Assembly: GCA_038146865.1 (NCBI GenBank)
Contig: JAYQSL010000001.1
Coordinates: forward strand, 316,524 to 380,523
DNA from: GCA-2709075 sp038146865
GTDB lineage: Bacteria > Pseudomonadota > Alphaproteobacteria > MPNO01 > UBA2964
Direction of reading: 5' to 3'
DNA length: 64,000 bases
Made by a program: the position numbers and the translations under genes. The notes beneath the pieces are model-generated. The model saw nothing but the letters and a program-made list of their open reading frames with translations. It did no database searches and was not told where the DNA came from. The first letter of the stretch is position 1. Every line of letters starts with the position of its first letter. Shown piece after piece: positions 17,570 through 26,889 of the stretch.

Positions 17570-18991
17570 ATGACCAAACCCAGAACGTTATTCGACAAGA
17601 TCTGGGAAGACCACCTCATTGATGTGCAGGATGACGGTACTTGTCTGATTTATATTGATCGACAGCTTATTCATGAAATCACCAGCGCGCAGGCATTTGA
17701 TGGCTTGAGGATGTCAAAACGGCAAGCACGGAGGCCTGAAGCTAATATATGCGTGCCGGACCATAACGTTCCTACTACCCCTGGTCGCGGTGGGACAGAT
17801 GAAATTGATGATGAAGAGTCCCGTGTCCAGCTAGAAGTGTTGGAAAAGAACGCTATGGAATTCAATCTTCCCTATATCCCAATCAATGATATCAACCAGG
17901 GGATTGTGCACGTTATAGGACCCGAGCAGGGTTTTACGCAGCCAGGAGTTACCCTGGTTTGTGGAGACTCTCACACCGCTACACATGGGGCTTTCGGCGC
18001 ATTGGCTTTTGGTGTGGGCACTTCAGAAGTAGAACATGTTTTAGCGACACAGACCTTAATTCAAAGGCCCGCGAAAAACATGAGGATCACCGTAAATGGT
18101 CGTCTACCAGCAGGCTGCACGGCAAAAGACCTTATTCTAGCCATCATCGGTAAAATTGGTACTGCCGGCGGCACTGGTTATGTAATCGAATATGCCGGTC
18201 CGGCGATAAAAGACCTCTCTATGGAAGGTAGAATGACCGTTTGCAATATGACTATTGAAGCGGGGGCCAGAGCTGGTTTGGTAGCACCTGATGAGAAAAC
18301 ATTTGAGTATTTAAAGGGTCGTCCTCAGTCCCCCAAAGGAGGCCAATGGGAACAAGCCGTGGAATATTGGAAAACGCTGCCATCTGATCCCGGCGCTACC
18401 TACGACGAGGAAGTAATCCTCGATATTTCAGAAATTGTCCCGCAAGTAACTTGGGGTACCAGCCCGCAAGATGAAGTGGGTATTAATGGTGTGGTTCCAG
18501 ATCCCAATCAGGAATCTGATCCGATGCGGCGTGCTTCGATGGAGAGGTCACTCGAATATATGGGCCTGACTGCAGGAACTCCCATGAAAGATATTACTGT
18601 CGATAAAGTATTTATTGGCTCTTGCACCAATTCCAGAATAGAGGATATGCGGGCCGCGGCGGCAGTGGCAAAAGGTCGAAAGGTGGCGTCATCCGTATAC
18701 GCGATGGTCGTTCCCGGTTCAGGCCACGTGAAAGCACAAGCAGAAGAGGAAGGTCTCGATAAAATCTTTACCGAAGCAGGTTTTGATTGGCGCGAGCCTG
18801 GTTGCTCTATGTGCCTTGCGATGAATGGAGACATGTTGTTGCCAGGGGAAAGATCAGCTTCTACCTCAAATCGTAATTTTGAGGGGAGACAAGGACCTGG
18901 TGGGCGGACACATCTGGTTAGTCCGCCAATGGCAGCCGCTGCTGCCATTGCAGGCCATTTGACTGATGTCCGTGATTTAATCGAGGAATAG
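17570..18991 (+). CDS. leuC: 3-isopropylmalate dehydratase large subunit
   Basis: 473 residues from ATG 17570, eight bases after AAAGGAG. With LeuD it isomerises 2-isopropylmalate to 3-isopropylmalate in leucine synthesis. It is an aconitase-type 4Fe-4S enzyme: the cluster cysteines are in IGSCTNSR and GCSMCLAMN; CGDSHTATHGAFG and DHNVPT are also present. leuD follows after two bases. A stem-loop and T-run sit just upstream, but no leader peptide rich in Leu codons was found. Confidence 0.97.
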   Translation: MTKPRTLFDKIWEDHLIDVQDDGTCLIYIDRQLIHEITSAQAFDGLRMSKRQARRPEANICVPDHNVPTTPGRGGTDEIDDEESRVQLEVLEKNAMEFNLPYIPINDINQGIVHVIGPEQGFTQPGVTLVCGDSHTATHGAFGALAFGVGTSEVEHVLATQTLIQRPAKNMRITVNGRLPAGCTAKDLILAIIGKIGTAGGTGYVIEYAGPAIKDLSMEGRMTVCNMTIEAGARAGLVAPDEKTFEYLKGRPQSPKGGQWEQAVEYWKTLPSDPGATYDEEVILDISEIVPQVTWGTSPQDEVGINGVVPDPNQESDPMRRASMERSLEYMGLTAGTPMKDITVDKVFIGSCTNSRIEDMRAAAAVAKGRKVASSVYAMVVPGSGHVKAQAEEEGLDKIFTEAGFDWREPGCSMCLAMNGDMLLPGERSASTSNRNFEGRQGPGGRTHLVSPPMAAAAAIAGHLTDVRDLIEE

Positions 18992-18993
18992 AA

Positions 18994-19608
18994 ATGGAAA
19001 AGTTCGATACGATGACCGGTGTTGCGGCACCATTCCCCATAGTAAATTGTGACACAGATAAAATCATTCCTGCACGTTTTTTGAAAACGTTAACGCGAAC
19101 TGGCTTGGGTAAGAGCCTGTTTGATGCTATGCGATATGATCCGAAATCAGGAGAAGAAAATCCAGACTTCGTATTGAACAAGCAAGCTTACCGGAACGCT
19201 GAAATCCTTGTGGCAGGAGAAAATTTTGGTTGTGGATCTTCTCGTGAGCATGCCCCCTGGGCCCTTTTAGATTTTGGTATCAGATGCGTAATTGCTCCTA
19301 GTTTTGCTGACATCTTCTTTAACAATTCTTTCAAAAATGGAATTCTATTGATTACGCTGCCTCAGGAAGAGATCGACAAATTAATGCAAGATGCAGAAAA
19401 CGGTGCAAATGCGCGCTTGACCGTGGATCTTCAGGCCCAAGAAATTACTCGACCTGATGGATCCAAAGTGTCATTTGAGGTCGATCCGTTCAAAAAACAT
19501 TGTTTGCTCAATGGTCTCGATGATATAGGGCTGACGATGCAGAAAGTTGAGAAAATCGACAACTTTGAAGGAAAACAGAAAGCTGCAACTCCTTGGCTTT
19601 ACAGATAA
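18994..19608 (+). CDS. leuD: 3-isopropylmalate dehydratase small subunit
   Basis: 204 residues. It is the swivel subunit partner of LeuC. Marks are NCDTDKIIPARFLK near the N-terminus and NFGCGSSREHAPWAL, which positions substrate. It begins two bases after the leuC stop, so the two are translationally linked. leuB lies downstream, separated by a class II aldolase gene on the opposite strand, which interrupts the usual leuCDB order. Confidence 0.97.
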   Translation: MEKFDTMTGVAAPFPIVNCDTDKIIPARFLKTLTRTGLGKSLFDAMRYDPKSGEENPDFVLNKQAYRNAEILVAGENFGCGSSREHAPWALLDFGIRCVIAPSFADIFFNNSFKNGILLITLPQEEIDKLMQDAENGANARLTVDLQAQEITRPDGSKVSFEVDPFKKHCLLNGLDDIGLTMQKVEKIDNFEGKQKAATPWLYR

Positions 19609-19703
19609 AACTCAATCAGCAGTCGGCCTCAATTTATAGAAGCTTTGCTTAAGTTTCGCGGGCGTTGCGGGAGATAATTCGGTTAGGGATGACTTTTTTA
19701 AAC

Positions 19704-20408
19704 TTATAAACCCGATCGCTTTTTCCAATACTCCCATGCGCGTTCTCCCCCGATAGACCCTTGTTTCCGAGAAGTTGCTCTCTCTATTTCTCCGTCAGTA
19801 AGGAACTTTGGTTCGCCCATCTGCATAGCTTTTGTTAAAATTCGGGCATTGACTAACAGATAAATTGCTGTCCGGACCGTTTCTTTAAGATCGGCGCCAG
19901 TCACGATGCAACCGTGGCCCCTCATGAGCGCGATATTTTCATTGCCCATAAAATTTGCAAGATCCCGGCCCTGCTCGATATTCAAAACCAGCAGGTTCGT
20001 ATCTCCAAAATGATCATTGATATCCCACGTCCGCACTTCTTTACCAATCGACGAAGCAACGTGGCAGCAGGCACCTAACTTTGCCTTAGTGATGCTGAAT
20101 GGAATCAAATCTTCCGCGTGATTATGAATAACTGCATGGATATTTGGATTTTTTTCGTATGCCGCGCCATGGATAAAACGCTCCGCGTAGGGGGAAAACC
20201 CTTTTAAATCAACGGGTGTGCCATCCAGGTGAAACTCCAGGATGTCCTCCGATTGGACTAATTCTGGTGCGCATGAGCGTGACAATAGAAAACTTTCAGG
20301 ATTCAGGGGGTGACGGACGCTAACATGGCCAAATGCGTCAACAACCCCTTCGTAGGCTAGGATATGATTAGCAGTTACAAGGTCAGCTATGCTTTCTTTT
20401 AACTTCAT
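19704..20408 (-). CDS. class II aldolase/adducin family protein
   Basis: 234 residues. The fold uses a Zn ion bound by His residues seen in VIHNHAED and MRGHGCIV. The Ser-rich SFLLSRSCAP and the GHVSVRHP motif are also family features. Members act on sugar phosphates (fuculose, ribulose phosphate) or methylthioribulose phosphate, or decarboxylate; I cannot say which. It is inserted between leuD and leuB on the opposite strand, and the 123 bp shared with leuB must hold two divergent promoters. A near palindrome ACGGT-A-ACCGT lies there and could bind a regulator. Confidence 0.88.
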   Translation of the reverse strand: MKLKESIADLVTANHILAYEGVVDAFGHVSVRHPLNPESFLLSRSCAPELVQSEDILEFHLDGTPVDLKGFSPYAERFIHGAAYEKNPNIHAVIHNHAEDLIPFSITKAKLGACCHVASSIGKEVRTWDINDHFGDTNLLVLNIEQGRDLANFMGNENIALMRGHGCIVTGADLKETVRTAIYLLVNARILTKAMQMGEPKFLTDGEIERATSRKQGSIGGERAWEYWKKRSGL

Positions 20409-20531
20409 TCTGGACTCGCTTTATTTATCTAGAGTGATTATTGCGGTTGCAACACGGTAACCGTTTCCCTATCGGGACAATTACGTTAAACCCACATTAT
20501 TTTAAAGATCCAGAGCTGATGGAGAGCTGAT

Positions 20532-21635
20532 ATGGTCGCAAACAAAAATATTCTTATGCTTCCAGGAGATGGGATTGGTCCTGAAGTAATGGGCGAGGTC
20601 CGACGGGTTATGGCTTGGATGGAACAAGCTGGAGTTGTCAGCTTTGAGATAGAGGAGGACCTTATAGGGGGATGCTCCATAGATGCCTATGGAGAGCCTC
20701 TCAGGACAGAGACCATAGAGAAAGCCAAGCAGGCAGATGCAGTATTATTGGGGGCAGTCGGGGGGCCGAAATGGGATAACGTAGATTTTGATATTCGTCC
20801 TGAGGCAGGGCTTCTGGCGATTAGAAAAGAACTTGGATTATTTGCGAATTTAAGACCTGCAATTGTTTTCGATGCTTTGGCGGATGCATCAAGTTTGAAA
20901 CATGAAGTTGTTTCAGGTCTCGACATATTGATCGTACGAGAATTAACGGGGGGAATATATTTTGGCGAACCCCGAGGGGTCGAGGATATGCCGGGCGGCG
21001 GAAGAAGGGGTTTTAACACCCTGTTATACACCACCCCTGAGGTTGAACGGATCGCTCGTGTTGGTTTTGAGCTTGCTTTAAAACGGGATAAGCGACTTTG
21101 TTCGATTGATAAAGCAAATGTGCTGGAAAGCACTCGCATGTGGAGAGAAGAGGTCATTAGGGTAGCTCAGGATTATCCGGATGTGGATTTATCTCATATG
21201 CTTGTAGATAATGCCGCAATGCAGCTGGTTAGGGCCCCAAAGCAGTTTGATGTCATTGTAACAACCAATATGTTTGGAGACATTCTCTCAGATGCTGCAT
21301 CTATGGCGACGGGCTCTTTGGGCATGCTTCCTTCCGCTTCGCTTGGTGCTTTGGACGCTGAAGGGAATCGAAATGCTCTTTACGAACCAGTCCACGGTAC
21401 GGCGCCTGATATTGCAGGGCAAGGTAAAGCGAATCCGTTAGCTATGTTGTTGAGTTTGGCGATGATGCTTCGTTATTCCTTTGACATGGGTGAAGATGCT
21501 GAGCGGTTGGAAAAAGCGGTGGAGAACGTTCTAAACTCTGGGCTTCGCACCGGAGATATTATGAGTGATGGTGGAAAATTGGTGGGAACCGTTGATATGG
21601 GAGACGCGGTCATTGCGGAACTCTCCGAAATGTGA
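20532..21635 (+). CDS. leuB: 3-isopropylmalate dehydrogenase
   Basis: 367 residues. It oxidises and decarboxylates 3-isopropylmalate to 4-methyl-2-oxopentanoate with NAD+. GDGIGPEV at the N-terminus, ELTGGIYFGEPRG, DKANVLESTRMWRE, TNMFGDILSDAASM and EPVHGTAPDIAGQGKANP are all conserved. A direct repeat AGAGCTGAT occurs twice just before the ATG and includes the ribosome binding site. It is separated from leuCD by one gene on the other strand. Confidence 0.98.
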   Translation: MVANKNILMLPGDGIGPEVMGEVRRVMAWMEQAGVVSFEIEEDLIGGCSIDAYGEPLRTETIEKAKQADAVLLGAVGGPKWDNVDFDIRPEAGLLAIRKELGLFANLRPAIVFDALADASSLKHEVVSGLDILIVRELTGGIYFGEPRGVEDMPGGGRRGFNTLLYTTPEVERIARVGFELALKRDKRLCSIDKANVLESTRMWREEVIRVAQDYPDVDLSHMLVDNAAMQLVRAPKQFDVIVTTNMFGDILSDAASMATGSLGMLPSASLGALDAEGNRNALYEPVHGTAPDIAGQGKANPLAMLLSLAMMLRYSFDMGEDAERLEKAVENVLNSGLRTGDIMSDGGKLVGTVDMGDAVIAELSEM

Positions 21636-21807
21636 AAACGGAAAAAGCGTAAGAGTCTATTAAATAGCTTGCCTACAGATTTATTCGGCATGCTAATCAT
21701 TAGAGCCTTGAGAGCAAAATGCTTTGTTCTTTTGGAAACCAGGGCTCAGAACTAAGTTTCTGTGCTAAGTTAGGTGGGATTATACGGACCCATTAGAGAG
21801 ATATGTC

Positions 21808-22878
21808 ATGGGATATAGAGTTGCGGTTGTCGGGGCGACAGGAAATGTAGGACGAGAGATTTTGCAAACGCTCTACGAACGGGCCTTTCCAGTGGATGAA
21901 GTCGTCGCCCTTGCTTCCGAAAGGTCGGCAGGGAGGGAGGTTTCGTTTGGAGAGGAAGAAATTCTCAGAGTGCAGTCACTCGCGGACTTTGACTTTAAAG
22001 GTTTCGATATTGGCCTTTTTTCGCCCGGTGCCAAAGTTTCCGCAAAATATGCACCTAAGGCTGCAGCAGCAGGGTGCGTAGTAATAGATAATACTTCGGA
22101 ATTTCGAATGGAACCTGATGTGCCGTTGGTGGTTCCCGAAGTCAACCCGCAGGCAATAGCCCAACATTCTAAACGTAACATAATTGCTAACCCTAATTGT
22201 TCCACTATCCAGATGGTTATGGCCCTTAAGCCTCTTCATGATGCTGCGAAGATTAAGCGTGTAGTGGTGTCGACCTACCAATCGACCTCTGGAGCAGGCA
22301 AAGCCGCGATGGATGAGCTTTTTACCCAGACCAGGGGCGTTTTTGTCAACGATCCAGTTGTCAAAGAACAATTTACAAAACAAATCGCATTTAACGTTAT
22401 TCCTCACATTGATGTATTTATGGATGATGGATCCACAAAAGAGGAGTGGAAGATGGTCGTGGAAACACGAAAGATTCTGGACCCGGATATAGATGTTTTT
22501 GCAACTTGTGTTCGTGTTCCTGTTTTCATTGGGCACGGAGAGGCAGTTTCAGTCGAGATGGTGAATGAATTGACAGTAGCTCAGGCACGGGGACTGATGC
22601 GGGCAATGCCAGGTGTAACCGTAATTGATCATAGAGCTGATGAAGGCTATGTCACTCCTGTAGAATCTGTCGGTGATGACATGGTTTATGTTAGTCGAAT
22701 TCGCAAGGACCCCACCGTGAGACACGGTCTGGGATTTTGGGTCGTAGCAGATAATTTGAGAAAGGGTGCCGCCCTAAATGCGGTACAAATTGCTGAGCAC
22801 CTTTTAGGCATCCAGCCTATTGAGGATCAAGATGAAAATGAGGATATCGTTTTGCAGGTCCCTTTGGATAGCCAATAA
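21808..22878 (+). CDS. asd: aspartate-semialdehyde dehydrogenase
   Basis: 356 residues. It reduces 4-aspartyl phosphate to aspartate semialdehyde, the branch point to lysine, diaminopimelate, threonine and methionine. The dinucleotide motif GATGNVGREIL is at the N-terminus, the catalytic Cys in NPNCSTIQMV, and GHGEAVSVE near the C-terminus. GAGAGATAT precedes the ATG. The order leuB then asd is common in alphaproteobacteria. dapF, which uses its product's derivative, is 10 kb upstream. Confidence 0.97.
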   Translation: MGYRVAVVGATGNVGREILQTLYERAFPVDEVVALASERSAGREVSFGEEEILRVQSLADFDFKGFDIGLFSPGAKVSAKYAPKAAAAGCVVIDNTSEFRMEPDVPLVVPEVNPQAIAQHSKRNIIANPNCSTIQMVMALKPLHDAAKIKRVVVSTYQSTSGAGKAAMDELFTQTRGVFVNDPVVKEQFTKQIAFNVIPHIDVFMDDGSTKEEWKMVVETRKILDPDIDVFATCVRVPVFIGHGEAVSVEMVNELTVAQARGLMRAMPGVTVIDHRADEGYVTPVESVGDDMVYVSRIRKDPTVRHGLGFWVVADNLRKGAALNAVQIAEHLLGIQPIEDQDENEDIVLQVPLDSQ

Positions 22879-23013
22879 ACCCAAACAATCTTATCCACTC
22901 AAATTCAAAATTGCTCTATCAGGGTGACCTAGTATTTTATTAGGCTTGAATATTTTGCTGCGCCTGGAATTATTTTTCGAAACAATACCCGAGGATGTTA
23001 TTGGCGGCTAACA

Positions 23014-23036
23014 GGAATAAAAGGAATAAAAGGAAT
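23014..23036 (+). repeat. tandem GGAATAAAA repeat overlapping a ribosome binding site
   Basis: Two exact nine-base copies, 23014-23022 and 23023-23031, and a partial third (GGAAT) at 23032-23036 end just before the ATG at 23042. The last GGAA lies at ribosome-binding distance, so a change in copy number would move the alternative sites. Seen directly; any regulatory effect is inferred. Confidence 0.7.
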
Positions 23037-23041
23037 ATTTT

Positions 23042-23914
23042 ATGATTCGACCGAGAAGAAGCGCTCTATATATGCCAGGCGCGAATGAGAGAGCCCTCGT
23101 TAAAGGCCGGGAACTGGGGGCTGACGTCTTAATAATGGATTTGGAGGATGGGGTAGCCCCTGAGGCAAAGACGGAGGCGCGTTCGAGGATTGTCTCAATC
23201 GTAAAAGAGGGTGGCTATGGTCATCGAGAAATTTGTGTTCGGGTAAACGGCAAAGGGACAATTTGGTATGAGGAAGATATTTCAACGATATCTCGTTCTG
23301 GCGTTGACGCGATTGTGCTCCCGAAAGTTGAAGATCCGAGATTTGTTGTTGATACAGCCGAGTTAATGGATAAAAACGGAGCTCCTGAAGGTATGAAGAT
23401 TTGGTGTATGTTAGAGAATGCCCGGGGTATTCTCAATGCAGAGAAAATTGGAGGTGCTCATAGCAGGGTGGCTGCTCTGACACTTGGAGGTGCTGATTTA
23501 ACGAAGGATCTAAGAGCTCGCCATACCTCGGATAGGTTGCCCTTAATTACCTCCATACAACTGTGTATTCTTGCGGCTCGTGCCAACGGTCTCTACGCGC
23601 TCGATAGTCCGTTTTTTGATTTATCCGATGACGATGGTTTTTACCAGTCATGTTGCCAAGGACGTGACTTTGGTTTTGATGGAAAAACTTTGATTCACCC
23701 CAAAACCATTGATACTGCAAACAAAGTATTTGGACCCACAATCGAGGAGTTAGAGTGGGCCGCGCGAATTTCGAAGGCCCACGATTTGGCGCTGGCGGAA
23801 GGTAAGGGCGTGACACTTGTTGATGGAAAATTAGTTGAGGGGCTGCATGTCGCTGAGGCACAAAGATTGGTTGAATTAGACAGGTTAATAAAGCACCGAG
23901 AAAATATCCAATAA
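23042..23914 (+). CDS. HpcH/HpaI-CitE family CoA-ester lyase (malyl-CoA lyase-like)
   Basis: 290 residues, usual for CitE-like lyases. Marks are RRSALYMPGANERAL, DLEDGVAPEAK with the Mg-binding acidic residues, CVRVNGKGT with a substrate Arg, LPKVEDP, and GRDFGFDGKTLIHP. Enzymes of this group cleave malyl-CoA, beta-methylmalyl-CoA or citramalyl-CoA to glyoxylate or pyruvate and an acyl-CoA. Its place just upstream of sdhCDAB-mdh-sucCD suggests L-malyl-CoA lyase feeding C4 acids, but a glyoxylate route is not otherwise visible here. A tandem repeat overlaps the ribosome binding site. Confidence 0.88.
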   Translation: MIRPRRSALYMPGANERALVKGRELGADVLIMDLEDGVAPEAKTEARSRIVSIVKEGGYGHREICVRVNGKGTIWYEEDISTISRSGVDAIVLPKVEDPRFVVDTAELMDKNGAPEGMKIWCMLENARGILNAEKIGGAHSRVAALTLGGADLTKDLRARHTSDRLPLITSIQLCILAARANGLYALDSPFFDLSDDDGFYQSCCQGRDFGFDGKTLIHPKTIDTANKVFGPTIEELEWAARISKAHDLALAEGKGVTLVDGKLVEGLHVAEAQRLVELDRLIKHRENIQ

Positions 23915-24281
23915 ATCACAAGATCATTTCATTCGCTTCTGCATTATTTGTGAAGTTTTGCGCCAGTTTCCATGAAAAGGTTTGATTGGGCCGGAATCCC
24001 ACTTTTCCCCTAAGAAACAGCCCCGATGGCGTGTTCCACAGATCAATCCAAATGTTTTTTAGGCTCGTATATGTTGTAAAAGACAAAGCTTTTGACAGGC
24101 TTACCTCGGTAAATGAGTAAAAAAAATTAGGGAGGATAGACGGCTGGTAATTGTAGAGCAGGAGGGGCAGACGCGCTTCCCTTTCATGGGTTCATTTGAC
24201 GAAATCTTTTCGAGGGGCTAAACGAGAAACCAACTCTGACGAGTTGAGTAAAGAATTACAACTAGATACAGGATTATTAAT
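23915..24281 (+). promoter_or_regulatory. 367-bp leader region of the sdh operon
   Basis: No gene is seen. TTGACA at 24092-24097 is a good -35 box but the following -10 (near 24115) is poor; TTTGACG near 24197 is a second weak candidate. This is the only long gap before the ten TCA-cycle genes, so the main promoter should be here, but I cannot fix it. Confidence 0.4.
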
Positions 24282-24677
24282 ATGACTACGGGTCAGCGCC
24301 CGCTATCTCCCCACCTACAGATTTACAAGCCAGAATTTACCTCAGCCTTATCCATCTTCCATAGAATTACTGGGGTGGGTCTCGCGTTAGGCACCTTACT
24401 CTTAGTTTGTTGGTTATTTACTTTGGCCGGAACGGGGGACGCTTTCGTCAAAATGCAGACATTTTGGGCGTCTGTTTTTGGTAGGGTTATTCTGTTCGCA
24501 TGGTCGTACGCCCTATTCTATCATTTGTGCAACGGGGTTAGACATTTGTTTTGGGACGCTGGTATTGGTTTTGATATAGCGGCAGCGCGAAGGTCGGCGA
24601 TAGTCGTCGTGGTCCTCTCGCTCCTCATGACTCTCGGTGCTTGGGCGTGGGGCCTTTCACTTTTGGGAGGTTCGTGA
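24282..24677 (+). CDS. sdhC: succinate dehydrogenase cytochrome b556 subunit
   Basis: 131 residues with three predicted membrane helices. RPLSPHLQIYKPEFTSALSI and the following SIFHRITG are the family signature, and the haem ligand His should be in FYHLCNGVRHLFWD. SdhC and SdhD anchor SdhAB in the inner membrane and bind haem b and ubiquinone. The stop overlaps the sdhD start (TGATG). Confidence 0.96.
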   Translation: MTTGQRPLSPHLQIYKPEFTSALSIFHRITGVGLALGTLLLVCWLFTLAGTGDAFVKMQTFWASVFGRVILFAWSYALFYHLCNGVRHLFWDAGIGFDIAAARRSAIVVVVLSLLMTLGAWAWGLSLLGGS

Positions 24678-25057
24678 TGAGTCTTCGGACAGATCTAGCC
24701 AAAGTTAGGGGCCTCGGTAGCGCTAAAGAGGGATCCGCGCACTGGTGGTCGCAGCGCGTAACTGCTGTCGCTCTGGTTCCCCTTATTTTTTGGTTTGTAG
24801 CATCAATCATATCTCTAGTGGGAGCCCAACAGGACGTTGTTCAAGCTTGGGTGGCTACTCCTTGGGTGTCAGTGCTGCTTATTTTGCTTTGCGTCGCTAT
24901 GTTTCATCACTTGCAACTGGGTATGCAGGTAATTTTGGAGGATTACATTCACGTTGAGTGGCTCAAGATTGCCTCTGTGATGCTTATCAAGTTTTTAGCT
25001 GTGGCGTTTTTGTTAGCAAGTATTTTTGCAATTCTTAAAGTTGCGTTTCTGGGGTAA
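24677..25057 (+). CDS. sdhD: succinate dehydrogenase membrane anchor subunit
   Basis: 126 residues from ATG 24677, overlapping the sdhC stop by one base. Three hydrophobic helices are visible. The signature LGSAKEGSAHWWSQRVTAVAL near residue 12 and HHLQLGMQVILEDYIH, with a likely haem-ligand His, are typical of alphaproteobacterial SdhD. It forms the quinone site together with SdhC. sdhA follows after six bases. Confidence 0.95.
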   Translation: MSLRTDLAKVRGLGSAKEGSAHWWSQRVTAVALVPLIFWFVASIISLVGAQQDVVQAWVATPWVSVLLILLCVAMFHHLQLGMQVILEDYIHVEWLKIASVMLIKFLAVAFLLASIFAILKVAFLG

Positions 25058-25063
25058 AGCGGA

Positions 25064-26857
25064 ATGTCTAAAGCGTATGAAGTTATTGATCACACTTACG
25101 ACGTGGTTGTCGTCGGCGCTGGTGGTGCAGGTTTGAGGGCAACATTTGGACTTGCGTTAAAGGGTTTAAAAACCGCCTGTATCACGAAGGTATTCCCTAC
25201 GCGTTCCCACACTGTGGCGGCGCAGGGGGGGATTTCCGCCGCGTTAGGTAACATGGGTAAGGATGATTGGCGGTGGCATTTTTATGATACCGTTAAAGGA
25301 GCAGACTGGCTCGGGGACCAAGATGCAATTGAGTATATGTGCCGTGAGGCAATGCCATCAGTAATTGAATTAGAACACTATGGAGTTCCTTTTTCCCGAA
25401 CTGAAAGCGGTCACATTTATCAGAGGCCTTTCGGAGGAATGACGACGGAGTATGGAGAAGGGCCGCCGGCGCATAGGACTTGTGCTGCCGCGGATCGAAC
25501 TGGTCACGCGATATTACATACTCTTTATCAGCAATCGCTGAAAAATCAGGCTGAATTTTTCATCGAATATTTTGCTCTCGATCTCATCAAAGATGTTGAC
25601 GGAAAAATCTCTGGGGTTATGGCGTGGAATTTGGATGATGGGACCATCCACCGTTTTAAAGCGCAAATGGTTATAATAGCCACGGGCGGCTACGGAAGAT
25701 GTTATTTTTCTTGTACAGGAGCGCATACTCAGACCGGGGACGGGAATGCTATGGTTCTGAGGGCAGGGCTCCCACTTCAAGATATGGAATTTATACAATT
25801 CCACCCGACTGGCATTTATGGCGCAGGGGCGCTTATCACCGAAGGGGTTAGGGGAGAAGGTGGCTACCTCACCAATTCTGAGGGTGAACGGTTTATGGAG
25901 CGGTACGCGCCCCATGCCAAAGATCTAGCCTCGCGAGATGTTGTCTCCAGGTCGATGACAATAGAAATGAATGAAGGTCGTGGCTGCGGTGAATCCAAAG
26001 ATTTTATCCATCTGCACATTGAACATCTTGAGCCGGACGTAATTGCGCAACGGCTTCCGGGTATTTCTGAGACTGCAAAAATATTTGCGGGAGTAGATGT
26101 TTCGAGGGAACCCATCCCTGTCCTTCCAACCGTTCACTACAATATGGGCGGTGTTCCGACTAATTATTTGGGAGAGGCAGTTCAACCAGTTGACGGAGAT
26201 CCAGATGTTATTATCCCAGGGCTCATGGCAGTTGGAGAAGCGGCGTGCGTTTCGGTGCATGGGGCTAATCGATTGGGTTCAAATTCATTACTTGACCTCG
26301 TCGTCTTTGGACGTGCCGCCGCAGATCGCTGCGCTGAAATATTAATGCCAGGAGCGAAGCAGCAAGATTTGCCTGGTGATGCTGGCGACTCTGCTCTTGA
26401 TTGGCTCGACTCTAGGCGACATGCAAAGGGATCATATTCTACTGCAGAGCTCCGTGGAGAAATGCAGCGTACGATGCAAGCTCACTGTGCTGTGTTCCGT
26501 ACGGAGGAGTTGATGACTGAGGGCGTCAATAAAATGGCGGATATTTGGTCGAAAATGGATGATCTAAAGATTTCTGACAGTGGGATGATTTGGAATTCGG
26601 ACCTCGTAGAAACGCTAGAATTTGATAATTTGATGGCACAGGCTTTGGTTAGTATCCATGGGGCGCTAGAACGTAAGGAGAGCAGAGGCGGGCATGCGCG
26701 GGAAGACTTTCCTGATCGGGATGATGCCAATTGGATGAAACATACTGTGGCTTGGCTTAATGAAGACGGCACCAGTAGGTTCGACTTTAGACCAGTTCAC
26801 AATTACACACTCTCAGATGATGTGGACGCTGTTCCGCCGAAGGCCAGGACATACTAG
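25064..26857 (+). CDS. sdhA: succinate dehydrogenase flavoprotein subunit
   Basis: 597 residues. It oxidises succinate to fumarate, passing electrons from covalent FAD to SdhB. VVVGAGGAGLRA binds the FAD; the His in RSHTVAAQGG is the covalent flavin ligand. HPTGIYGAG, HYNMGGVPTN, GEAACVSVHGANRLGSNSL and RGGHAREDFPDRDD are standard. It is third in sdhCDAB. Comparison with the paralogue at 4475 shows that only this copy has the flavin-linking His. Confidence 0.99.
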   Translation: MSKAYEVIDHTYDVVVVGAGGAGLRATFGLALKGLKTACITKVFPTRSHTVAAQGGISAALGNMGKDDWRWHFYDTVKGADWLGDQDAIEYMCREAMPSVIELEHYGVPFSRTESGHIYQRPFGGMTTEYGEGPPAHRTCAAADRTGHAILHTLYQQSLKNQAEFFIEYFALDLIKDVDGKISGVMAWNLDDGTIHRFKAQMVIIATGGYGRCYFSCTGAHTQTGDGNAMVLRAGLPLQDMEFIQFHPTGIYGAGALITEGVRGEGGYLTNSEGERFMERYAPHAKDLASRDVVSRSMTIEMNEGRGCGESKDFIHLHIEHLEPDVIAQRLPGISETAKIFAGVDVSREPIPVLPTVHYNMGGVPTNYLGEAVQPVDGDPDVIIPGLMAVGEAACVSVHGANRLGSNSLLDLVVFGRAAADRCAEILMPGAKQQDLPGDAGDSALDWLDSRRHAKGSYSTAELRGEMQRTMQAHCAVFRTEELMTEGVNKMADIWSKMDDLKISDSGMIWNSDLVETLEFDNLMAQALVSIHGALERKESRGGHAREDFPDRDDANWMKHTVAWLNEDGTSRFDFRPVHNYTLSDDVDAVPPKARTY

Positions 26858-26889
26858 GCCATATGTAATCAGAATAGGATAACAAACAA

